Of a stretch of 64,000 nucleotides of DNA, positions 27,230 to 34,846 are shown piece after piece (positions within the stretch are counted from its first letter, which is position 1; each line of letters opens with the position of its first letter). Made by a program: the position numbers and the translations under genes. Location of the stretch: the NCBI GenBank assembly GCA_014529675.2, contig CP076040.1, positions 2,313,894 to 2,377,893 of the forward strand. Reading direction: 5' to 3'. The notes under the pieces were generated by a model. That model ran no database searches. It saw only the letters and a program-made list of their open reading frames with translations, and was not told the DNA's origin. Source of the stretch: Opitutia bacterium ISCC 52 (lineage in GTDB: Bacteria > Verrucomicrobiota > Verrucomicrobiia > Opitutales > UBA2995).

Positions 27230-28441
27230 CTAAGTAACATTGGCTAAGATTTCTTTGAACTCGTCGTTAGTCAGAATTCGCTTTTTAGCAATCCCCGCCT
27301 GTTTGACCTCGGCCAACAATTGCGTGATCTGCTCATCACTCACGCCGTCAATACCGAGTTCATTCAGCTTATAGATAATCGATGCCTTACCACTTTTCTT
27401 ACCCAATACGATATCGCCGGTTCTACCAGTTAGTGCCGGGTGCGTGCCGAACATAGCCAGCGGCTTCTCGACAACCAAGTTAACGCCGATACCAGATTCG
27501 CGTGTAAAGTTCCTGTCTCCCAGAATGGGTTTATTCAAGGCGTAGGGAATGCCGGTGATGTCTGCCAAAAGATTTCCAAGTTCAGGCAATTTCGCCAGAT
27601 CGTATTTTGTTTCGTACCCGTAGAGTAGTTCGAGGCAGAGAATTAGCTCCTCAAGGGCAGCATTACCGGTTCGTTCACCGAGTCCACCGACACAACTGTG
27701 GACACAAGTGGCGCCAACCGTGACGGCTGCCAGCTCAGTAGCAACGCCCGTTCCGAAATCATTGTGCGTGTGGATCTCAACGGGAAGCCCCGTAAGTCCA
27801 TTGACCTTTTGCACCAAGTACTTAATCGCTTCAGGAGTCGCACAGCCCATCGTGTCTACCACGCCAATCGAATCCGGCGAGGAATGCTTCATAATGCCGG
27901 TGAGCAGATTAGTCAGGTCATCTTCGCGAGCCCGTGTCGTATCGTAGGGAAAGAAGACAGCGTGGAGTCCTTTTTCTTTGGCGTAATTGATCACATCCGC
28001 ACTCTTTTTTAGGACGTCTTCCCAGGTCCAATTAAATTGGTATTTGAGCTTCGGATAACCAATGGGTACTTCGATGATCACACCGTCGGCTCCACATTCG
28101 ACTGCTCTGTCGATATCGGCATTCATAGCACGAGCGAAGGTATAAATTTTGGCGTCAAGACCCAGAGCGGAAATTTGCTTAATCGCTTCAAAATCCTGTG
28201 GAGAAACCGCTGGCATTCCAGCTTCGATCCGATCGATACCGACTTCGTCCAGCTTCTTTGCAATCGCAACTTTTTCTTCGACTGTAAAAACTAGCCCAGG
28301 TGTTTGCTCGCCATCTCGAAGGGTCGCATCGTGAATCTCCACCTTCTCTGGTAAATTGAGTTCACCTGTGACCTCTGGATGAAAGTTGTATGGGCTGACC
28401 CAATACTGGTCTTCTTTGTAATGTTTGCCGTGTTCGCTCAT
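27230..28441 (-). CDS. DRE-TIM metallolyase (homocitrate / isopropylmalate synthase-like)
   Basis: 403 residues from the ATG at 28441; an upstream in-frame start at 28510 would add 23 residues of poor quality. The HMGL-like TIM barrel is visible: DATLRDGEQTPG (38-49) with the metal/base Asp-Arg, HTHNDFG (224-230) with both metal histidines, then GLGERTGNA. The C-terminus (KSGKASIIYKLNELGI) resembles homocitrate-synthase-type tails without a LeuA regulatory domain. These enzymes condense acetyl-CoA with a 2-oxo acid or run as lyases. Embedded in a ring-cleavage operon rather than an amino-acid operon, it may act on a cleavage product. No leu or lys genes are nearby. Confidence 0.75.
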   Translation of the reverse strand: MSEHGKHYKEDQYWVSPYNFHPEVTGELNLPEKVEIHDATLRDGEQTPGLVFTVEEKVAIAKKLDEVGIDRIEAGMPAVSPQDFEAIKQISALGLDAKIYTFARAMNADIDRAVECGADGVIIEVPIGYPKLKYQFNWTWEDVLKKSADVINYAKEKGLHAVFFPYDTTRAREDDLTNLLTGIMKHSSPDSIGVVDTMGCATPEAIKYLVQKVNGLTGLPVEIHTHNDFGTGVATELAAVTVGATCVHSCVGGLGERTGNAALEELILCLELLYGYETKYDLAKLPELGNLLADITGIPYALNKPILGDRNFTRESGIGVNLVVEKPLAMFGTHPALTGRTGDIVLGKKSGKASIIYKLNELGIDGVSDEQITQLLAEVKQAGIAKKRILTNDEFKEILANVT

Positions 28442-28521
28442 GGTTGTATATCTATGTTTTAAATTTGGTATGTCGATAATTGTCTCTCTATTGAGGCGGT
28501 CGGTTAACAAACCGCACTGAA

Positions 28522-28914
28522 TTATATCAACTCTCGTTGCCCATTGGAATAGGTCACCTTGAGCGTGATCGATCCTTCGTTCATCATCCAGGGCCTGACT
28601 CGGAATGTGCGCGCCCCACTCTTATGCATGGGATCGTTCTCGGCTATGGACCGGGCCTCATCGATAGAGCTTGCGCGCAGGATAACCATCCCCTCGCCTT
28701 CCCATTCCTGCTCAGCATCATCCGCAAAAGGTCCGGCGGCGAATATCGAACCATTCGCCTCCAATTCCAATTGGTATTTGAGATGTTCCTGCAAGTGCTC
28801 CATGACCGCATCCATACCACCAGCTGGCTTGGTAAGAACTACATAGAGTTTTTTGGCTAAGAGACCCTTTGCTTTGACGTGCTCGTGATGTGCTTCCCAG
28901 GAAGATTGTGCCAC
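28522..28914 (-). CDS. YciI-family (dimeric alpha+beta barrel) protein
   Basis: 130 residues from a GTG start at 28914; the YCII domain proper begins around residue 20 (KKLYVVLTKP). The core is typical: GSIFAAGPFADD, GEGMVILRASSIDEARSIAENDPMHKSGARTFRVRPWMMNEG, with the Asp in NDPMH corresponding to the conserved YCII acid. The fold is shared with muconolactone isomerase, and the position directly after an intradiol dioxygenase (19 bases) makes an isomerase or hydrolase role on the cleavage product plausible. The 20-residue N-terminal extension is unusual for YciI. Confidence 0.7.
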   Translation of the reverse strand: MAQSSWEAHHEHVKAKGLLAKKLYVVLTKPAGGMDAVMEHLQEHLKYQLELEANGSIFAAGPFADDAEQEWEGEGMVILRASSIDEARSIAENDPMHKSGARTFRVRPWMMNEGSITLKVTYSNGQRELI

Positions 28915-28933
28915 TGTTTAGATGGGGTTGAGA

Positions 28934-29791
28934 TTAGAGTGCTTCGAGGTCGAAATCGAAATCGACTTTATAGAAAGGAGATGGAATGCCGTACTTTTCA
29001 GCTTCTTCTTCAGAGGTGACCAACTTATACGGTACCGCCAGAGATTGACGGACACCGAACACAGCATCCTCCTCAATGTATTCGTCCTCTTCACAAAAAA
29101 CTTCGGTTATCAGGTTGCGGTGCCCTTCCGCGCTCACTTTGTAGTGCAGATGGGACGGACGCCAGGCATGTCTCCCCTGCAAGTCGAGCATGCGACCCAC
29201 CGGTCCATCGGTCGGAACTTTATAACTGACAGGCTTGATAGTGGTAAATTCGTAATAGCCGTCTTTGTTGGTCAGCATTTTGCAACGCAGGTTATTCTCC
29301 GGCTGTTCGGGATCCTGATTTTCGTAGAGCCCGTTGGCAGCGGTTTGCCATACGTCAATAATTGCGCCTTCGATCGGATCACCACCCAGTGTCCTGACGG
29401 TGCCTGAAACCACGGTAGGCTCCCCTTCACTGTCGCCGATCAAGTTGGTGCCAATTTCAACCATCTTCGAGCCCTCAATGTAAAAGGGCCCTAACACGCT
29501 CGCTTCTGTACCTCCATCGGGATTGCTGTTGATAATATCCACCAAGGACGAAATTCCCAGGGTATCAGATGTCAGGATAAATTCATTGCGCGTGGGTCCG
29601 GTGATTTGTCCCGTATCGTAGAGATATTCAATCGCGGCTTCCCATTCATCTTGAGTTAATTGAACATCCTTAACAAAGGCGTGCAGGTGGCGAATCAAGC
29701 TCGACATCACCTCTTTCGCCCGAGGTTCTTTGGTCCCATCGATGGCTTTAAGGACCGCATCGGTTATGTTACCTTCTGTAAGATTTTTCAT
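28934..29791 (-). CDS. Intradiol ring-cleavage dioxygenase (catechol / hydroxyquinol 1,2-dioxygenase type)
   Basis: 285 residues with the N-terminal helical dimerisation domain (1-100) and catalytic beta-sandwich. Non-haem Fe(III) ligands can be placed: Tyr156 (ANGLYENQDPEQ), Tyr190 (KPVSYKVPTDGPVG), His214 and His216 (RPSHLHYKV), with the family-like spacing. RHAWRPSHLH and DAVFGVRQSL resemble hydroxyquinol 1,2-dioxygenases more than plain catechol enzymes. It would open a dihydroxylated or trihydroxylated aromatic ring to a muconate. It lies 31 bases downstream of the TRAP permease genes, so an aromatic acid may be the transported substrate. Confidence 0.85.
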   Translation of the reverse strand: MKNLTEGNITDAVLKAIDGTKEPRAKEVMSSLIRHLHAFVKDVQLTQDEWEAAIEYLYDTGQITGPTRNEFILTSDTLGISSLVDIINSNPDGGTEASVLGPFYIEGSKMVEIGTNLIGDSEGEPTVVSGTVRTLGGDPIEGAIIDVWQTAANGLYENQDPEQPENNLRCKMLTNKDGYYEFTTIKPVSYKVPTDGPVGRMLDLQGRHAWRPSHLHYKVSAEGHRNLITEVFCEEDEYIEEDAVFGVRQSLAVPYKLVTSEEEAEKYGIPSPFYKVDFDFDLEAL

Positions 29792-29822
29792 AGAGTGTTA
29801 TTCTGAATAATGGTCAGAGGTC

Positions 29823-31139
29823 TTAAAGAAAGACCAAGGAAAGAGAGGGAAAACTGATTATTAAAATGAGAACTGCCAACATGATCAGAGCAAATGGAAA
29901 GGCTCCGATAAATACATCTGATAATTTTATCTCCGGATCATTCAGCGAGCTATGAATCACAAAACAAGATACACCCAATGGTGGCGTTAGTAATCCGATC
30001 TCTGCACCGATGACTGTAACAATTCCAAACCACACCAAGTGGATATCCAAGGGTGTCAGAATGGGCAAAAAGAGAGGAACTATGATAAGAATAATGGACA
30101 CCGTATCCAAGATGGTCCCCATGAGCACCAGGAGGATCACGTAAATAATCATGATCCCTACAAACCCGAATTCCTGGTGCTGAATCCATTCACTAAAGGT
30201 GGTTGGCAATCCAGCTATCCCCAGCATTCGGCTATACATGGAAGCAGCAATCAAGAGCAGCAGAATAGAGGCGGTAATATGACCGGTCTCTATAAGAACT
30301 TTCCAAAACCCCTTGAATGTTAAACGCCTTTTGGCGACGGCTACAATCAGAGCTCCTACTGCCCCAGCGGCACCAGCCTCAGTAGCGGTAAACCAGCCGG
30401 TGTAAATGCCGCCCAACACAATACCTACCAATAGAACGATAGGAAAAACCATACGTAGAATCTGCAAGCCGTTCAGCGACTGGCCTTGTTCTTCGACTTT
30501 CTCACTCCCGCTTTTCATGACCATCTTCGGGAAGAATGTGGCCATAGAAAGAATCGCCACTCCAAAGGCGACGGAAAGCAGTATTCCCGGAATCACACCA
30601 GCGATGAACATATGCCCCACCGATTGTTCGGTGATTATGGCATAGAGAATGAGCATCACACTTGGAGGGATTAACATGCCAAGAACAGAGCTACCGGCTA
30701 CTACTCCCACTGTGAATCGCGGAGTATATCCGAATCGCTTCATTTCCGGAATCGACACTTTGGTAAACACCGATGCTGAGGCAATAGATGAGCCAGTAAT
30801 CGATGCAAAGATGGCATTGGCCGCAACGGTTGCTATTCCCAATCCGCCTCGGAGTCTGCGAAAAATATAATTGGAGACCTCATAGATATCTCGACCCACC
30901 CCCGCATGACTGATCAACAGCCCCATTAAAGCAAACAAAGGAACCACCGCAAAGGTAGGCTCTGCAATGCTGTCTGCAGCAGCCAACGAAAGTAAGGAAA
31001 TCGGCACGTCAATATCTCCACGCAGCATCCACACTCCGACAAAAGAGACCAAACCCAAGGCCACGGGAATGTACAATCCAGAGTAAATCAAGACGAGGAT
31101 CAAGACTACCGAAAGTAAACCTATTTGAATTTCAGTCAT
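29823..31139 (-). CDS. dctM: TRAP transporter large permease subunit (DctM-type)
   Basis: 438 residues with about 12 membrane helices. DctM signatures: GLYIPVALGL start, FAVVPLFALMGLL, FASITGSSIASASVFTK, GSSVLGMLIPPSVMLILYAI and a late LTPPLGVSCFVIHS. It forms the Na+-coupled channel unit with the DctQ protein (31144-31701, 4-base gap) and takes solute from the DctP lipoprotein. The operon places it before an intradiol dioxygenase. Confidence 0.9.
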   Translation of the reverse strand: MTEIQIGLLSVVLILVLIYSGLYIPVALGLVSFVGVWMLRGDIDVPISLLSLAAADSIAEPTFAVVPLFALMGLLISHAGVGRDIYEVSNYIFRRLRGGLGIATVAANAIFASITGSSIASASVFTKVSIPEMKRFGYTPRFTVGVVAGSSVLGMLIPPSVMLILYAIITEQSVGHMFIAGVIPGILLSVAFGVAILSMATFFPKMVMKSGSEKVEEQGQSLNGLQILRMVFPIVLLVGIVLGGIYTGWFTATEAGAAGAVGALIVAVAKRRLTFKGFWKVLIETGHITASILLLLIAASMYSRMLGIAGLPTTFSEWIQHQEFGFVGIMIIYVILLVLMGTILDTVSIILIIVPLFLPILTPLDIHLVWFGIVTVIGAEIGLLTPPLGVSCFVIHSSLNDPEIKLSDVFIGAFPFALIMLAVLILIISFPSLSLVFL

Positions 31140-31143
31140 TCCG

Positions 31144-31701
31144 CTAATCTATCTTGGTTACGGTTGCCGGTTCAGCCCTCGGCCTACTCAAATTTCTCTG
31201 AATGAAGACAACGAATTGCAGGAGCGTAACCGCACAGCCGATGACAATGATCAATTTAATCGGCCAAACCGGTGCAGTAAATACACCTTCGACACCTACA
31301 TAGAAATCTGCTCGATAGGCTTCGAAAAAGAGCGGCACACTCCCCCAGAGTATCAGCCCCATGAATACTGCACCTAGTAGGTCGAACAGAGCTGCATGAA
31401 ATTTACCAAAGGTGGGCCATTTCCTTCCAATGATATGAAAGAGTCCGTCCGACCGAGGTAAGCGTCCCTTGCGTGTCGCATCGCCCAACTGCAGAAACAC
31501 AATACCAACAATGGAGAGCTCGACGATTTCGTTCACCCCATCAATGGGTGAATGGAAAAGCTTCCGACCAAAAGCATCCATATTGATCAGAATGGTCAGC
31601 ACAAAAATCCAGACCGAACCGATACTATTTAGATTCGATAGGACAATTTCCAGGACCCGATCAAACTTACCGTTTGATCCTGTAGAACTTACGTCTTCCA
31701 T
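31144..31701 (-). CDS. dctQ: TRAP transporter small permease subunit (DctQ-type)
   Basis: 185 residues, four membrane helices. DctQ pattern: a first helix around IGSVWIFVLTILINMDAFGRKLF, VNEIVELSIVGIVFLQLG, the polar ATRKGRLPRSD segment and a last helix ending in FIQRNLSR. It lies 6 bases downstream of DctP and 4 bases upstream of DctM, so the three are one transcript. Confidence 0.88.
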   Translation of the reverse strand: MEDVSSTGSNGKFDRVLEIVLSNLNSIGSVWIFVLTILINMDAFGRKLFHSPIDGVNEIVELSIVGIVFLQLGDATRKGRLPRSDGLFHIIGRKWPTFGKFHAALFDLLGAVFMGLILWGSVPLFFEAYRADFYVGVEGVFTAPVWPIKLIIVIGCAVTLLQFVVFIQRNLSRPRAEPATVTKID

Positions 31702-31707
31702 AAATAA

Positions 31708-32781
31708 TTACTCTCGATCCCAATGTCGGGAAATATCCTGCCCGTTGGCCCGCATGGTATCCATGTAGAACTTCAAGATCTCATGGCCAGGCAGTCCTTT
31801 TTCTTCAAGACCGTCAGCCCACTCTTTCGCAATATTGGGCATATTGATCGCCCATTGCTTGCGCTCTTCAGCCGACATTGCGGCAATCGTCCCACCATTC
31901 TCCTGAAAAATCTTAACACTTTCAGAGCCTTTGGATACGGCCAACTTCGCCACATGGTCCCGATAATCGATAGCTGTCTCAGCCAGGATATTCTGAACTT
32001 CTGGAGGTAGCTTTTCCCAAGACCGCTTATTGACCGTGATGGCCTTGGAATTCACGGTCCCCATGTCCGTTTGAAGCATATAAGGAGCAACCTCATGCAT
32101 CTTAAAAGAAACGGCAGCTTCAGGCCAGATCATAGCCGCATCCACAACACCCGTGTTAATATTCTGAAAATAGGTCACGAGGCTCCCAGCTACCCCAGCC
32201 GAACCCAGGCCGTGCAGATAACGCAAGTTGGTACCAGCCCCGTTTATCTTTAGACCTTTAAAGTCGGATAAGCTTTGAATCGGTTCTTTGGAAAATACCT
32301 GATAGCTATCAAGCACTACCATGTTGGTTAAGTAAACCTGGTTGTAGGTATCCCAAGCCTCCTTCATTTCAGGGAATTTTCCAGCAATTTCATCTACTGT
32401 GCGTGCCACTAATTCCGGATCGGTTGTCACAAAAGGCGTGACATAAGCGATGGCTTGGATCGGCACTTTATCCTGATGAAAAACAGTAGTCACTACTCCG
32501 ATATCCCCTAAGCCTTTCTGGAGTCCAGGTAGCACATTCCTAGTTTTAACAATCTGCCCACCCCAAGCCTGGTTCCACTTGATCTGGTAGGTCCCAGCGG
32601 ATTCTAGGCGCTTTTCTACCTCCGGAATATAGTAATCGATAAACTCCTTCACCCACAGTGACTGGGTGGGATAGCCATCTACGACGGTCAATCGGATCGT
32701 TGATTGATCAGACTTGGAACATCCTAGCAGAGATACCAATGCAATTAATATGGAGACTTGGGTAATTATCTTTTTAGGCAC
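31708..32781 (-). CDS. dctP: TRAP transporter solute-binding lipoprotein (DctP-type)
   Basis: 357 residues with a lipobox LLGC (Cys21), so the protein is anchored to a membrane. The DctP fold is seen in KINGAGTNLRYLHGLGSAGVAGS, where the substrate-contact Arg is expected, and in a TVNKRSWEKLPPEVQNIL helix. It has a WGGQIVKTRNVLPGLQKGLGDIGVV segment typical of DctP proteins for organic acids. It leads the operon, making it likely that the operon's enzymes act on its ligand, which the sequence does not name. Confidence 0.88.
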   Translation of the reverse strand: MPKKIITQVSILIALVSLLGCSKSDQSTIRLTVVDGYPTQSLWVKEFIDYYIPEVEKRLESAGTYQIKWNQAWGGQIVKTRNVLPGLQKGLGDIGVVTTVFHQDKVPIQAIAYVTPFVTTDPELVARTVDEIAGKFPEMKEAWDTYNQVYLTNMVVLDSYQVFSKEPIQSLSDFKGLKINGAGTNLRYLHGLGSAGVAGSLVTYFQNINTGVVDAAMIWPEAAVSFKMHEVAPYMLQTDMGTVNSKAITVNKRSWEKLPPEVQNILAETAIDYRDHVAKLAVSKGSESVKIFQENGGTIAAMSAEERKQWAINMPNIAKEWADGLEEKGLPGHEILKFYMDTMRANGQDISRHWDRE

Positions 32782-33002
32782 CTAAATAAATTCCTTCTTT
32801 TTTTTAGTAAAACTACGCGGCATAAAAGCCTTGAGATATAAAATTCCTACAAGCGTTCGTTGCTTGAGAAGAGGATCATGTACCGCGTCTACGAAAGGTA
32901 TGGAAAAGCAAATACATAGGGTCTGGCAAGCATACGTTTGATTGTCACAGCCCACCCTTACATCTAATCATCACCTTTTTTCTTCTCAAATTCTATGATC
33001 GA

Positions 33003-34589
33003 TTAGCTTCCCGGCACGGTCTCGTGCAAGTGAATGATATTACCCTCTGCATCAACTGGCGGGGCTGAACGAGGAGGGCCTCCACGCCGACCACCAGCAG
33101 GTCCACCTTGACGACCGCCCGGTCTTCCACCTGTAGCTTCAACTCCGGGTCTTCCACCGGGGCCTCCCTGGCCAGCGGCCTGACGACCGCCACCACGTCC
33201 TCCGCGACCTCCACCTCGTGCGCGGAAGGGAGCTTCACTTATCAAAGCGGCCCATTCTGCATTTTCAGCCATCAGCTGCTTAATCACCTCAGGATGTGCG
33301 TCTGCAACATTGCTAGTTTCATTGGGGTCTTCATAAATTTTGAAGAGCTCTACCAATTCCAGAGGGCCATTTTGAGGTGCGTTCTTATTAATATTACTAT
33401 GAACCAATTTAAAATCGCCTGAATGAACTGAATAGCCAGTTCCGGTTCCTATGACGATATCCGTGTTGCGGGGACGAGTCTTCCCTGATTGCAATGTGTC
33501 CCACACGCTCTCCCCATCGAACGGTGATCTCAAATTGGTCTCCAGCCCAATGGCATCAACAAGAGTGGGAAACAAGTCGTAAACAACCATGGGCTGCTCA
33601 CTCCGAATACCAGCGGGAATTTTACCTGGCCAGCGAATGACTGCGGGCATGCGTGTACCTCCTTCGTAAAGCTGGCCTTTCTGCCCTCTGAAGCCACCAT
33701 TATCACCGACAGGCCCCGCGCCGTTGTCTGAAAAGAACATCACAATCGTATTATCCCGCATGCCTTCGTCATCGATTGTTTTGAGGATATTACCAATAGC
33801 CACATCCAGTACCTCAACCATGGCACAATAAGTACGGCGACTCTCATCCTCGACATGGGCATACTTATCTACATACGCCTGAGGCGCTTGAAAGGGAGTA
33901 TGAGGAGCTGTGAACGCCACGTATGAAAAAAACGGTTTCGAAGGATCTCGGTCGCGAATCAGCCGGCTGACTTCGTTGCCAAACAAATAAGTCATGTAGC
34001 CATTCTCGAAGACGGTTTTCCCATCCCGGGCCCAATCCTTTGAACCCCCACGGCCATGGTGTGTCCAGTAGTCCGGAAAGGCCTCAAGCGAACCATACGT
34101 ATGATCGAAGCCGCGATTGATTGGAAAGTCTCGCACGTGAGTATGGCCAAGATGCCACTTACCAGCAGTCATGGTCACATAGCCCGCATTTTTAAAAGCC
34201 TGGTTCATGAGCTGGTCGTCATGAGTCAGTGTATGGTCCCCCGAATCAGAATCGAAAGGCATAAAGACTTTGTGACGCATGGAAATATGCCCAGTTAAGA
34301 GCGAGGTTCGCGTAGGCGAGCAAATCGGGTAGGTATAAAATCGATTCAGTTCCATTCCATCTTTGACAAGCTGATCGATATTCGGCGTCGCCATTTCGCC
34401 ACCATGGTAGCCCACATCTCCCCATCCCTGATCATCAGAAACAAGAAGAATCACATTTGGCTTGGTGTCTGCGGCAGATAAAATGGAAACGGAGATCGAA
34501 GCGATGAGTCCAAGCATTAAATATAGGGTCAGCCACTTGAACGAGTAGTAGTGCGGCCAATGCCTCGGGGTAAAGAGAGCAGTTTGCAT
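33003..34589 (-). CDS. Secreted type I sulfatase with Gly/Arg-rich tail
   Basis: I take the ATG at 34589 (MQTALFTPRHW...), 528 residues; an upstream in-frame start at 34652 would put 21 extra residues before an already long n-region. The signal helix is at about 20-39. Motifs: LLVSDDQGWGDVG, formylglycine motif C90-S-P-T-R, AGKWHLGHT, TAPHTPFQAP and FFSDNGAGP. The last 80 residues or so contain FRARGGGRGGRGGGRQ and GGPGGRPG units before the ending HLHETVPGS, so the low-complexity stretch is subterminal. It is a stand-alone gene with 221 bases between it and the TRAP operon. Confidence 0.9.
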   Translation of the reverse strand: MQTALFTPRHWPHYYSFKWLTLYLMLGLIASISVSILSAADTKPNVILLVSDDQGWGDVGYHGGEMATPNIDQLVKDGMELNRFYTYPICSPTRTSLLTGHISMRHKVFMPFDSDSGDHTLTHDDQLMNQAFKNAGYVTMTAGKWHLGHTHVRDFPINRGFDHTYGSLEAFPDYWTHHGRGGSKDWARDGKTVFENGYMTYLFGNEVSRLIRDRDPSKPFFSYVAFTAPHTPFQAPQAYVDKYAHVEDESRRTYCAMVEVLDVAIGNILKTIDDEGMRDNTIVMFFSDNGAGPVGDNGGFRGQKGQLYEGGTRMPAVIRWPGKIPAGIRSEQPMVVYDLFPTLVDAIGLETNLRSPFDGESVWDTLQSGKTRPRNTDIVIGTGTGYSVHSGDFKLVHSNINKNAPQNGPLELVELFKIYEDPNETSNVADAHPEVIKQLMAENAEWAALISEAPFRARGGGRGGRGGGRQAAGQGGPGGRPGVEATGGRPGGRQGGPAGGRRGGPPRSAPPVDAEGNIIHLHETVPGS

Positions 34590-34846
34590 AGTAGGTTTGA
34601 GAATCAAGAAATCCAAGGAAGCATTGGTAGCAAGTGCAATCCGAGCAACCATTACCTCAATTAGTAGTTAGAGAAAATGCGGTAGAGTCTGATAAGAATT
34701 TGTGTAGGTCCTAGAAGTAACGCATTTTTGGACCCCTGAGGTTACAGGAATATATTTTTTTCAGATATCCGCTGCAGTTATCTTATAAATACGATTAGAA
34801 TGAGAAAACAAACAAAGCGCCTTTCCTCCCACCTCTAGTAGTCAAA

